Source of the DNA: an uncultured Rhodobacter sp.
Lineage (GTDB): Bacteria; Pseudomonadota; Alphaproteobacteria; Rhodobacterales; Rhodobacteraceae
DNA length: 64,000 nucleotides
Direction: 5' to 3'
Assembly (NCBI GenBank): GCA_945952585.1
Contig: CAMFII010000005.1
Span: forward strand, 62,001-126,000
This document shows, in pieces, positions 31,348 through 39,890 of the stretch. The notes under the pieces were generated by a model that was not told the origin of the DNA, searched no databases, and was given only the letters and a program-made list of their open reading frames with translations. Every line of letters begins with the position of its first letter. Position 1 is the stretch's first letter. A program made the position numbers and the translations under genes.

Positions 31348-32769
31348 ATGCAGAACACCCATCCGATCGACGCCGCAGTCGAGATCCACCGCGGCGATCT
31401 CGAGGCGCTGGCCGACCAGGTCTGGGCGACGCCCGAGCTGCTCTATGGCGAGTTCGCCTCCTGCGCCGCGCATGCCGATGTTCTGCGCGCCAAGGGGTTC
31501 CACATCTCCGAGGCGGTGACCGGCATCCCGACCGCCGTGATGGGCGAGGCGGGGTCCGGCGGACCGGTGATCGCCATCCTCGGCGAATACGATGCGCTTC
31601 CCGGCCTCAGCCAGGTGGCAGGCATCGCCGAGCCGCGCCCGCTGGTCGAAGGCGGCAACGGGCATGGCTGCGGCCACAACCTGCTCGGGGCAGGGGCCCT
31701 GCTGGCCGCCTGCGCGCTGAAGGACTGGCTCGAGGCGACCGGGACACCGGGGCGGGTGCGCTATTACGGCTGCCCGGCAGAGGAGGGCGGGGCCGCCAAG
31801 GCCTTCATGGTGCGGGACGGCGCCTTTGCCGATGTCGACGCGGCGATCACCTGGCATCCCGACTGCTTCACCCGGGTCGACGATCCGGAAAGCCTTGCCA
31901 ACACGCGGATGGATTTCGTCTTCACCGGGCGCGCCTCGCATGCCGCGGCGACGCCGCATCTGGGGCGCTCGGCGCTCGACGCCGTCGAACTGATGTCGGT
32001 CGGGGTCAACTACCTGCGCGAGCACATGGTGAACGGGGCGCGCATCCATTACGCCTATCTCGATGCCGGCGGGACGGCGCCGAACGTGGTGCAGGCAACG
32101 GCACGGGTGCGCTACTCGATCCGCGCGCCCGAGCTTGCCGACATGCTGGCGCTGGTCGAGCGGGTGAAGGACGTGGCGCGCGGCGCAGCGCTGATGACCG
32201 GAACCTCGGTCGAGTTCCGGGTCTTCTCGGCGGTGTCGAACAACCTGGTGAACGAGGTGATGGACGCGGCGATGCAGCGCGTGCTCGACGAGCTCGGCGG
32301 GGTGCCCTTCGACGCTGCCGACCGCGACTTCGCGCGGGCGATCCAGGCCACGCTTTCGCCCACGGATATCGAGGCGCCCTATCGCGGCATCGCCATGGAG
32401 CCTCGGCCCGGCGAGACGCTTTGCGACTATGTCGTGCCGCTGCGGCCCGGCGGGGAAAAGATGATCGGATCGACCGACGTCTCGGACGTCACCTGGGCCG
32501 TGCCGACGACCGAGGTCCTGGTCGCAACACACGCGATCGGAACGCCTGGCCACAGCTGGCAGATCACGGCCCAGGGCAAGTCCCCCGCGGCGCACAAGGG
32601 CATGACCCATGCCGCGACCGCGATGGCTCGACTGGGGCAGATGCTCATCACGGATGGGAAGCTCCTGTCCGAGGCGAAGGCGGAGCACGCCCGCCGCCTG
32701 ACGCGCAGCCCCTATGTCAGCCCGCTGCCGGCAGACCTGGCCCCGCCACTGGTGCCGCGGGGCGCCTGA
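31348..32769 (+). CDS. M20-family amidohydrolase, AbgB-like
   Basis: 473 residues from ATG 31348 with GGGAG upstream. Metal-binding features of M20 peptidases are clear: GHGCGHNLLG near residue 110, CPAEEGG near residue 147, TWHPDC near residue 170. The fold includes the dimerisation domain (FTGRASHAAATPH). By sequence it is closest to AbgB, the p-aminobenzoyl-glutamate hydrolase subunit, but related amidohydrolases act on other N-acyl compounds and no AbgA partner is present. It sits inside the island between the HTH gene and the integrase, as metabolic cargo, with codon use like that of the core chromosome. Confidence 0.88.
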   Translation: MQNTHPIDAAVEIHRGDLEALADQVWATPELLYGEFASCAAHADVLRAKGFHISEAVTGIPTAVMGEAGSGGPVIAILGEYDALPGLSQVAGIAEPRPLVEGGNGHGCGHNLLGAGALLAACALKDWLEATGTPGRVRYYGCPAEEGGAAKAFMVRDGAFADVDAAITWHPDCFTRVDDPESLANTRMDFVFTGRASHAAATPHLGRSALDAVELMSVGVNYLREHMVNGARIHYAYLDAGGTAPNVVQATARVRYSIRAPELADMLALVERVKDVARGAALMTGTSVEFRVFSAVSNNLVNEVMDAAMQRVLDELGGVPFDAADRDFARAIQATLSPTDIEAPYRGIAMEPRPGETLCDYVVPLRPGGEKMIGSTDVSDVTWAVPTTEVLVATHAIGTPGHSWQITAQGKSPAAHKGMTHAATAMARLGQMLITDGKLLSEAKAEHARRLTRSPYVSPLPADLAPPLVPRGA

Positions 32770-32868
32770 TCCGCCGCTGAAGGCCGCCCCCCATGACCGG
32801 AGGAGGGACGCCGTCGGGCCCGGCTGTCCACGTGCCTTGGGTGCACTTCCGGGAGGACGGCGTCGCGG

Positions 32869-35193
32869 CTATGCACAGCCCTTCTTTGCACGCCGGGCCG
32901 GAAGACTTACCACATTTGTTTGCCCGTTCTCGAAGGGACTTTTGATCATCGAAATGTCGATGTTCACTTCCCGGATATTCTTGAGCAGGGTGGAGGATCG
33001 AAGTCCCTGGGCGTAGGATATTTCGCCCTCATCGACGGGTTTGTGACCCATCAGCCGTCGCCGTCGTGCGTCAGTGACCACATCACTGTTGAGCAGGAAG
33101 CCGTGGAAGGTCGTGCGCAGGGCATGGAAATCGAGACCCGGCCAATAGACCCCGTTAATTTGTCGGTAGTAGCCGAAGCTCTTGGTGAAGAGCTCGGACT
33201 GCGTGCCCTTGGTCTCGCCACGACCGATGTGGGGAAAAAGGCGCGGTTCCTTCTGTCTGCGCCGCAATTCAATCAGTTGGGGCAGGCCGAGCTCGATGAG
33301 GTTGGGATGGACCGGCACCTGACGCTCGGACGAGATCGCTTTCACCGAGTTGCCGGCCAGGTTGCGGACCCGCAGGTAGTGGTGTCCGCCCTCGGACCCG
33401 AAATCATCCGGTCCAAGTTGTAGAATCTCCTGCATCCTCAGCCCATTGTGGACCGCAATCAGGGGTGCCCAGAACAAGGGGTCGCCGGGATCCTTCAGGT
33501 TGCCCTGGAAGACTGGGGTGCGGAACAAGGCATAGAGCCGGTCGTCCCATTCGACGCGGGCGCGGGTTTCCTCCTGGGACTTGAGCTGCTTTTCCTCATT
33601 GGCAGTCCAGGCGCAGAGAGCGAATGGGTTTTTCGGGAGCAGGCCGAGCTGTTCGAGGAACCGGCCGATCCTTCCCATGGCGCGGCCATGCTTGAGATAG
33701 GTCTCGCTTCGAATCCTCGGGATGTTCGCGTTGTGCCTCAGGGCGTCGCATTGTGCTTCCGAGAGGTTGGGATCCGCTTCGATCACGGCAGCCGCCTCGG
33801 CCTGCTGTTCGATCTCCAACTCGTCGACCGAGCGGATCATGCCGTGGAATCCGGTTGCATTGTCGTAGGTTTTCCCATGGTGCTTCGGAAGGCGCCACAG
33901 TTGGGCAAGGGCGTGCTCGATCTTCGCGTCCGTCACCTCCCCAAGCCTGCAGTTTCCAAGAAGATCGACCCAGAAGCGGCGGGCCACCGTCAGTCCGGGA
34001 CGGCTGTGCTGCACCCAGCTTTTCCCGGCGCCGGGAATGCGCTTCTGTGTTTGGGAAAACTGGTCGCTGTAGCCTGCGGTCTTGACCTGGAAGAAAACTT
34101 CGAAGGCCTGGTCGATGCTCATGTTGGGGGGATCGCGGAGCCAGGTCCTGGCCTCATCTGTCAGGACATCCAGATCGAACCGCAACATTCCGGTCCCTGA
34201 TGGTGCAGTCACGGCCGGGCTCGCCGAGGCGTTGCCCAGAGCCGGATGGCCAGGTTGTGCCGCAGGACTGGCGGCGGACATCGGCATTGAGGCTGGCCCG
34301 GGAGGACTCGCGTGGGTCACGGGCGCGACCACCGGAGGCAGATCCGGCACAGGCGCCCCGAAGGCCCCTTGCAGCAAGGCACCGGCATCCTGGCATCGCT
34401 GGCTGCGGAAAGCCGGCAGGGAGCAGTGCGAGTCCCGATCCGAAGCGAACTCTGCAAGGACCGGGGCTCCGTCGTATCTGCCAGTTTCGCGCGCAGCGCG
34501 CTCTGCGCTGATCTCAAGCAGAAGGCGAAGGGTCTTGTGGGCGAGGACCGGAAGGTCTGGGTCCGCCTCGTCCAGCGCGAGGCCGAGTGCGGCGGCGGCA
34601 TCGTTGATGAGGGGGAGAGCCACGTCACGTTGGCCACGCGCGATACAGTTGCGCAGGGCCGCCTGGATATCGGCCTCGCGGGTCACCGCGATGTCCACCT
34701 CGCGGGCACTCCGAACCGGTGCGCTGGCCCGGCTCCGTTCGTGCGCCTGGATCTCGCGATCCCGGACCGCGCCGAGGATTGCACCCATGATGTCCGCCGC
34801 AATAGGCATGTGCCTCTCCGTCCGTGCGGCGAAGAGGACATCGCTCGCGGCGGTGAGCCGGCGGGCGAGGATCTTCGCGTCGCGCAGGAAGTGGGTTCGC
34901 AGCGACAGACAGACGGAACCGGTTTGACGGGGGGTGCGAAGATTTTTTTCCGCGCCCGTTTCCGGGGGCGATTCTGCGGATTCGGCGGCGCCGCCTGCTG
35001 GAGGCGGCAGGTGCGGAAGGCGGCGGCGGAAGTAGTAGCCGCTGGGGCGGCGTTCGAGATGGGGCTGGTTCTGGCGCGGCAAGACAGGCGACTCCGGGCG
35101 GCAAGGTGCCGAGGTTGTGCCGAGGTCTGTGTCAGAGTCTGTGCCCAAGGGTCGATCTGGCGGATGCCGTTCGACCTTTTCCTTTGATCTCAA
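32869..35193 (-). CDS. Site-specific tyrosine integrase of the island
   Basis: Up to 774 residues. Catalytic residues are all visible near the C-terminus: Arg in VHNGLRMQEILQL, Lys in GNSVKAISSERQ, LDFHALRTTFHGF (H-x-x-R), RLMGHKPVDEGEISYAQG with His and Tyr. The N-terminal region begins like related integrases at GYYFRRRLPHLPP, after a proline-rich low-complexity lead; no ATG exists before residue 128, so translation must start at TTG or GTG, and a TTG at 35193 or one nearer PRQNQPHLERR is plausible. It lies next to tRNA-Asn and points away from it, as expected for the enzyme that integrates this island at the tRNA 3' end. Confidence 0.88.
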   Translation of the reverse strand: MRSKEKVERHPPDRPLGTDSDTDLGTTSAPCRPESPVLPRQNQPHLERRPSGYYFRRRLPHLPPPAGGAAESAESPPETGAEKNLRTPRQTGSVCLSLRTHFLRDAKILARRLTAASDVLFAARTERHMPIAADIMGAILGAVRDREIQAHERSRASAPVRSAREVDIAVTREADIQAALRNCIARGQRDVALPLINDAAAALGLALDEADPDLPVLAHKTLRLLLEISAERAARETGRYDGAPVLAEFASDRDSHCSLPAFRSQRCQDAGALLQGAFGAPVPDLPPVVAPVTHASPPGPASMPMSAASPAAQPGHPALGNASASPAVTAPSGTGMLRFDLDVLTDEARTWLRDPPNMSIDQAFEVFFQVKTAGYSDQFSQTQKRIPGAGKSWVQHSRPGLTVARRFWVDLLGNCRLGEVTDAKIEHALAQLWRLPKHHGKTYDNATGFHGMIRSVDELEIEQQAEAAAVIEADPNLSEAQCDALRHNANIPRIRSETYLKHGRAMGRIGRFLEQLGLLPKNPFALCAWTANEEKQLKSQEETRARVEWDDRLYALFRTPVFQGNLKDPGDPLFWAPLIAVHNGLRMQEILQLGPDDFGSEGGHHYLRVRNLAGNSVKAISSERQVPVHPNLIELGLPQLIELRRRQKEPRLFPHIGRGETKGTQSELFTKSFGYYRQINGVYWPGLDFHALRTTFHGFLLNSDVVTDARRRRLMGHKPVDEGEISYAQGLRSSTLLKNIREVNIDISMIKSPFENGQTNVVSLPARRAKKGCA

Positions 35194-35212
35194 GCGGTTG
35201 CGAGATCTTTGG

Positions 35213-35284
35213 CTCCGGCGGTAGGGATCGAACCTACGACCAATTGATTAACAGTCAACTGCTCTACCGCTGAGCTACGCCGGA
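35213..35284 (-). tRNA. tRNA-Asn (GTT)
   Basis: The minus strand folds as a full cloverleaf: acceptor TCCGGCG pairs with CGCCGGA, D arm GCTC…GAGC, anticodon stem TTGA/TCAA with loop CTGTTAA giving anticodon GTT (Asn), and T arm GTAGG TTCGATC CCTAC. The discriminator is G at 35213; CCA is not encoded. It is the attachment locus of the island: the integrase lies on its 3' side. Confidence 0.97.
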
Positions 35285-35344
35285 ACACGGGGGGTCTATA
35301 GCAAGGCTCTTCGGGGGCGTCCAGAGCCAAATGCGGGAAAAATT

Positions 35345-36262
35345 TCAGAGGGCGGCAGGGGTGGAAATCAGGCTGAAGGGCGCGGCGGCCCCGGCTTCGG
35401 GATCGGCGCGGACGCGATTTCGTTCAAGCAGATCAACGAGATGAGCGATGACGTTGCGCTCTGCGGCTGGTAGCAGGGCCGCGGGGATGTCGGTGTAGAT
35501 CCGGCGCGTCAGGGTTGCCGTGTCCGCCGGACCTTCCGCCAGGGCGGCAAGGATCTGTGCTTCGCGGGCTCGGCGATGCGACGTCAGTTCCGCAAGCCTC
35601 GCCGCAGGGTCCGCGACCACATCGCCATGGCCCGGCAGCATCTGTGTCCAGCGACCTGCCGAGAGCCGCGCGAGGCTGTCCATATAGGCACCCATGTCGC
35701 CCTCGGGCGGCGAGACGATCGAGGTCGACCAGCCCATCACATGATCGCCGGAAAACAGCACGTCGCCCCAGGCCAGGCAGATGTGGTTTGCCAGGTGACC
35801 GGGCGTGTGGATCGCCTCGAGTTCCCAGCCCGCGCCTGTCAGGCGGGCGCCGTCCGTCAGGCGTTCGTCCGGCACGAAGGTTTCGTCCACGCCCTCGCCG
35901 CCAGAGGCGAAAGGCAAGGCCAGGCGGGTCGTGACCTCGCGTTGCCCGTCCAGCGCCCGGCCGAAAGCGAAGACAGGGGCACCGGTGCGCGCGGCAAGGG
36001 CCGGCGCGAGGCCCGAATGGTCCCGGTGAGCATGGGTGACAAGGATCTGGCCGATGCGCTCGCCCGGGTCCAGCCGGGCAAGGATCGCATCCAGATGCGC
36101 GGGCAGGGCTGGGCCGGGGTCGATCACGGCCACGATCCCTTCGCCCAGAATCCAGGTATTGGTCCCGCCCGCCGTCAGGGGCGAGTGGTTGGGCGCCAGA
36201 ACGTGACGCAGCCCGGCGGGCAGCTTTCCATCCGGGGACCCTGTCGCTAGGATCGGTTGCAT
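35345..36262 (-). CDS. Metallo-beta-lactamase-fold hydrolase (LACTB2-like)
   Basis: 305 residues from ATG 36262 (two in-frame Met lie slightly upstream). Zn ligands: THAHRDHSG (HxHxDH), HTPGHLANH, and LFSGDHVMGW. The C-terminal 50 residues form a winged-helix-like domain (AERNVIAHLVDLLERNRVR) as in LACTB2-type hydrolases. These act on small-molecule or RNA esters; substrate unknown. It is divergent from the sensor kinase gene, and the two ATGs overlap by two bases, so promoters must lie inside the other coding region. First core gene after the island. Confidence 0.9.
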   Translation of the reverse strand: MQPILATGSPDGKLPAGLRHVLAPNHSPLTAGGTNTWILGEGIVAVIDPGPALPAHLDAILARLDPGERIGQILVTHAHRDHSGLAPALAARTGAPVFAFGRALDGQREVTTRLALPFASGGEGVDETFVPDERLTDGARLTGAGWELEAIHTPGHLANHICLAWGDVLFSGDHVMGWSTSIVSPPEGDMGAYMDSLARLSAGRWTQMLPGHGDVVADPAARLAELTSHRRAREAQILAALAEGPADTATLTRRIYTDIPAALLPAAERNVIAHLVDLLERNRVRADPEAGAAAPFSLISTPAAL

Positions 36263-37577
36263 GTTCGCCTTCATCAAACCCTTCCTTCCGCGTGGTCTTT
36301 ATGGCCGCGCCGCGCTGATCCTCATCGTGCCGGTGGTAACGATTCAGATCGTCGTATCGCTCGCGATCATCCAGCGCCATTTCGAAGGTGTCACGCGCCA
36401 GATGACGGAAGGCGTCGTGAACGAGGTCAACCTCGTGCTGAAGGAAATCGACCGCGCCGGCAGCCTGGCTGCGGCCAAGGCCCGGGTCAGGCAGATCGCC
36501 GCCCCTTTGACCATGCAGATCGAGCTGCCGTCCGACTGGTCGTCGGCGCAGGATGATCGGGATACGTTCGACCTGTCGGGGCGGATCGTGATCGAGACCC
36601 TGCGCGCCGGTGTTCCGGGGCTTAAGGCGGTTCACCTGTCGACCGAGAATGACGATGTGGAGATTCTGGTCGAAACCAGCCGCGGGCCGGCTTCGGTCTC
36701 GGTGTCGCGGCGTCGGGTTTCTGCGTCGAACCCGCATCAGCTGCTGGTCTGGATGGTCCTGACTTCTTTTCTGATGACCATCATTTCTTATGTCTTCCTG
36801 CGCAACCAGCTCCGACCGATCAAGAAACTGGCCGAGGCCGCCGAGGCCTTCGGCAAGGGCCGCTCGGTGCCGTACCGTCCGCGCGGCGCGCTTGAGGTGC
36901 GGGCGGCGGGGGCGGCCTTCCTCGACATGCGGGCGCGGATCGAACGCCAGATCGAGCAGCGGACGCTGATGCTGTCGGGGGTAAGCCACGACCTGCGGAC
37001 CCCTCTGACCCGGCTGAAGCTGTCGCTCGCGCTGATGCCGGAAGATACCGAGGTGAAAGATGCCTTGCGCGACGTGGCCGACATGGAGCGGCTGGTGGAC
37101 GAATTCCTTTCCTTCGCGCGCGGCGATGCGATGGAAGAGCCGGTCAGCGCCGATCCGGTGGCCCTGGTGACGCGCGTCGTCGAAAACGCACAAAGGGCGG
37201 GTCGGGCCGTTTCGCTGATCGTGGAAGGGCGGGGCGATGCCCTGCTGCGTCCCGATGCGGTGGTGCGTGCGGTCGAGAACCTTGTCGGCAACGCCTTCCG
37301 CTTCGGCAAGCGGGTCGAGGTGTCTGTCTCGGTGACCGAACGCTCGGTGCGCATCTGCGTCGAGGATGACGGTCCCGGCATCCCCGAAGACCGCCGGGAC
37401 GAGGCCCTCCGGCCCTTCACCCGTCTGGATGCGGCCCGCAATCCCAACAAGGGCGGCGGCGTGGGGCTCGGCCTTTCAATTGCCGCAGACATCGCCCGCA
37501 GCCACGGCGGGACCCTCAGCCTGACGGAAAGTCAAAGGCTTGGCGGGTTGAAGGCCGAGCTGATCCTGGCGCGCTAA
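36261..37577 (+). CDS. Sensor histidine kinase, EnvZ-like
   Basis: 438 residues. A first membrane segment near residues 15-36 (AALILIVPVVTIQIVVSLAI), a periplasmic loop, a second near 155-175 (LLVWMVLTSFLMTIISYVFL), then a HAMP-like linker, the H-box SGVSHDLRTPLTRLK near residue 239 (His is the phosphorylation site), and HATPase motifs NLVGNAFRFGK, EDDGPGIPE and GGGVGLGLSIA. The layout is that of EnvZ/OmpR-type kinases in the inner membrane. No response regulator gene is adjacent, so its partner must be elsewhere. Its 3' end overlaps the convergent ABC gene by 62 bp. Confidence 0.9.
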   Translation: MFAFIKPFLPRGLYGRAALILIVPVVTIQIVVSLAIIQRHFEGVTRQMTEGVVNEVNLVLKEIDRAGSLAAAKARVRQIAAPLTMQIELPSDWSSAQDDRDTFDLSGRIVIETLRAGVPGLKAVHLSTENDDVEILVETSRGPASVSVSRRRVSASNPHQLLVWMVLTSFLMTIISYVFLRNQLRPIKKLAEAAEAFGKGRSVPYRPRGALEVRAAGAAFLDMRARIERQIEQRTLMLSGVSHDLRTPLTRLKLSLALMPEDTEVKDALRDVADMERLVDEFLSFARGDAMEEPVSADPVALVTRVVENAQRAGRAVSLIVEGRGDALLRPDAVVRAVENLVGNAFRFGKRVEVSVSVTERSVRICVEDDGPGIPEDRRDEALRPFTRLDAARNPNKGGGVGLGLSIAADIARSHGGTLSLTESQRLGGLKAELILAR

Positions 37578-38229
37578 CGGGCGACGCGACCGCGCGGCCA
37601 AGGGGATCAAGGATGCGCCCACCGGTTGCCAGCGCGTCCTCGCGGTCATGGGTGACGAGGATGGCCGGTAGTCCCCGCGCGCGGATCTGGTCAAGGACGA
37701 AGGCGCGGATGCGGGTGCGCAGATCGGCGTCGAGACGCGAAAACGGCTCATCCAGCAACAGGGCATGGGGCTCAGCAAGCAAGGCCCGCATCAGCGCGAC
37801 CCGCGCCCGCTGTCCGCCCGACAGGGTGGCGGGATCGCGGTCGGCGTAACCCGGCAGGCCGGCCTGGTCGAGCGCGGTCTCGACCACCTGCCGCCGGGCG
37901 GATCGCCCGCGAATCCGGGACGGCAGCGCGAAGGCCAGGTTCGAGCCGACCGACAGGTGCGGGAACAGGATGTCGTCCTGGAACAAAAGGCCGATCCGTC
38001 GGGCGCGGGTCGGCAGGGGGGTGACATCCTCGCCATCAAGCAGGATCCGGCCGGAAAGCCGGAACTCCGGCCCGAGCACGCCAAGGATCGCCGCCAGAGC
38101 CGTCGACTTGCCCGATCCCGACGGCCCCATGATCGTCACGACCTCTCCCGGCGCCACTGCCAGATCGAGGTTGACCAGCGCCGTGCCGTCCTTCGTCACC
38201 CGCAGGTGGTCCAGCAGCAACCCGGTCAT
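37516..38229 (-). CDS. ynjD: ABC transporter ATP-binding protein, YnjD-like
   Basis: 237 residues. Walker A MGPSGSGKST near residue 34, Q-loop LLFQDDILFPHLS, signature LSGGQRARVAL, Walker B ALLLDEPFSRLD, and switch His in VTHDRED. It is the third gene of a substrate-binding protein, permease, ATPase operon, overlapping the permease stop by ATGA. With its neighbours it matches the E. coli ynjBCD set, a transporter of uncertain substrate related to thiamine and iron types. The end overlaps the sensor kinase gene in a convergent sense. Confidence 0.88.
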   Translation of the reverse strand: MTGLLLDHLRVTKDGTALVNLDLAVAPGEVVTIMGPSGSGKSTALAAILGVLGPEFRLSGRILLDGEDVTPLPTRARRIGLLFQDDILFPHLSVGSNLAFALPSRIRGRSARRQVVETALDQAGLPGYADRDPATLSGGQRARVALMRALLAEPHALLLDEPFSRLDADLRTRIRAFVLDQIRARGLPAILVTHDREDALATGGRILDPLGRAVASPVSAPGSARPSTRQAFDFPSG

Positions 38230-39890
38230 GCAGCCCTCATCCCGCGGCGATGGCGAAAGGCCAGGGTCGGGACCGCCAGTGCAAGAAGGAAGCCGGCTGC
38301 CGGCAAGAGCATCTGCAACACGGCATAAGCGCCGATGATCCGCCGGTTCCCGCCCGAGGCCAGGGCGACGGCCTCTGACGTCAGCGTCGTGATCCGTCCG
38401 CCGCCGATCAGGAGTGTCGGAAGGTATTGGCCGACCGAAACCGCCATACCCACTGCCGCCGCCGTCAGGACCGGCCGCAGCAGCATCGGCAGCCGCAGGT
38501 GCCAGAAGGTCCGCGCCTCGCTTGCGCCAAGGGCCGCTGCGACCACGGCGATCCGCCTGTCCCAGGCGCGCCAGGGCGGGGCGAGCGACAGGAAGACATA
38601 GGGCAGGACAAAGACCAGATGCGCCGCCGCGACCGCCGGCACCGTATCCGCCGCCCCGACGGCAAGGACCATGACCTGCAACCCCGGAACGAACGCGGTC
38701 TGCGGCACGATGAGCGGAAGGTACAGCAACCCCATCGCCGCCGTGCCGGGCGCAAGGCCGAAGCGCGTCTCGGCCTCGAGGCAGCCGAGGCAAAGGGCCA
38801 GCGCCGCGCCCGTCGACAGGATCGCGATGGCCAGCGTCGCAGTCGCTGTCGCCGTCAGGCTTGGGGCGGCACGCGTCCAGGTCGCAAGGGTCAAGGGCGC
38901 GGGCAGGGCATCCGGAAAGGGCCAGAGGCCCGCGACCGACCACAGGACCATGCCGAGCATTCCACCGGCGACCAGGACGACGACGGCCAAAGCAGTTGCC
39001 GTCGCAAGCGGCGTCGCGATCCGGTCAAGTCCTTGCCTGCGCAGCCCGCTCTCGGCCCAATGCCGGCCGACCCGGGCGAGGGGGCGTTCGGCCAGGCGGG
39101 CAATCCCAAGCACGACTAAGACAAGTCCAAGCTGAAGCAGCGCCGCGGCCGCGGCAGGGCCGCGCCAGGACAGGTCGGGATGCATCATCCAGGCCGCCAC
39201 CTGGACCGAAAGCGGCGGCGGCAGGCTCGGCCCCAGGATCACGCCCATGTCCACGCTGGTCATCGCATAGCCGAGCACGGCATAGACCGGCAGGCGGAGT
39301 TGCGGCCAGACCGCTGGCAGCACTGCCAGCAGCCAGCCGCTTACCCGCCCGTAGCCAAGGCTTTGCGTCAGCATCATCCGCCGTGTCGCGTCGGCCTGCG
39401 GCAAAGCCGCAAGCAGCATCAACAGCAGGAAAGGCACTTCCTTGACCACCAGTCCAAGCGTCAGGGCGATGCCGCCCGGGTCGTTCAGGATCAGCAGGTC
39501 AGGCGGCGTCGCCCACCCTGTCGCCCAAGGGGACAGCAGCCGCACGATCCAGCCCGAGGGCGCGATCAGGAAGGCAAGCCCCAGGGCTGCTGCCGCATGG
39601 GGCAAGGCCAGAAGCGGCGACAGCGCGTGCATCAACAGGCCAAATCGCCGTCCGCCTTGCAGCGCCGCCACGATCGCCAGGCTGATCGCGACCGCGCACA
39701 GCGTCGACACCACGCCGGTCACCACCGAAAGCCGAACTGCGCCGCCCAGGCCCGGCCAGGCGAGAAGCCGGCCAATGGCATCGGTCCCGATCAGCGGCAG
39801 CACGTTTCCTGCAAGTCCCGCGATGACCGGACCCGCCATGAGAAGCAGGGTCAGCCTCGGGGCCTGACGCAGGACAGATGCCTTTCTCAA
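38226..39890 (-). CDS. ynjC: ABC transporter permease, fused two-domain, YnjC-like
   Basis: About 554 residues; the likely start is TTG 39890, overlapping the binding-protein stop. About twelve hydrophobic segments, arranged as two copies of a six-helix permease domain, as in YnjC and ThiP-type permeases. Each half carries an EAA-like loop (TQSLGYGRVSGWLLAVLPAV in the first; AALGASEARTFWHLRLPML in the second) that would contact the ATPase. It sits in the inner membrane and pairs with the ATPase and binding protein on each side. Confidence 0.88.
   Translation of the reverse strand: MRKASVLRQAPRLTLLLMAGPVIAGLAGNVLPLIGTDAIGRLLAWPGLGGAVRLSVVTGVVSTLCAVAISLAIVAALQGGRRFGLLMHALSPLLALPHAAAALGLAFLIAPSGWIVRLLSPWATGWATPPDLLILNDPGGIALTLGLVVKEVPFLLLMLLAALPQADATRRMMLTQSLGYGRVSGWLLAVLPAVWPQLRLPVYAVLGYAMTSVDMGVILGPSLPPPLSVQVAAWMMHPDLSWRGPAAAAALLQLGLVLVVLGIARLAERPLARVGRHWAESGLRRQGLDRIATPLATATALAVVVLVAGGMLGMVLWSVAGLWPFPDALPAPLTLATWTRAAPSLTATATATLAIAILSTGAALALCLGCLEAETRFGLAPGTAAMGLLYLPLIVPQTAFVPGLQVMVLAVGAADTVPAVAAAHLVFVLPYVFLSLAPPWRAWDRRIAVVAAALGASEARTFWHLRLPMLLRPVLTAAAVGMAVSVGQYLPTLLIGGGRITTLTSEAVALASGGNRRIIGAYAVLQMLLPAAGFLLALAVPTLAFRHRRGMRAA

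Larger units (their letters stand above)
1..35284. mobile_element. Genomic island integrated at tRNA-Asn (right end; left end outside window)
   Basis: A tyrosine integrase (32869-35193) begins 19 bp from the 3' end of a tRNA-Asn gene and is transcribed away from it, the classic arrangement of an integrative element that targets a tRNA 3' end. Everything to the left is accessory in character: restriction-modification, three tyrosine recombinases, nuclease-helicase operons, a WYL regulator, a DUF3987-like ATPase and an excisionase-like HTH gene. Everything to the right is ordinary housekeeping. I found no second copy of the tRNA 3' end within the window, so the left junction is inferred to lie outside. 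The element may be composite, because the recombinase pair at 6973-10148 could mark a nested unit. No conjugation genes are visible. Confidence 0.65.

Noticed and set aside
31296-32780. Arg/Ala-rich frame overlapping the M20 amidohydrolase
   Set aside because: It is a frame-shifted reading of the same DNA; the M20 frame shows metal-binding motifs and a ribosome binding site.
35200-35212. A nearby second attachment site for the island inside the window
   Set aside because: I looked for another copy of the tRNA-Asn 3' end and found no convincing match, so no left boundary is marked.
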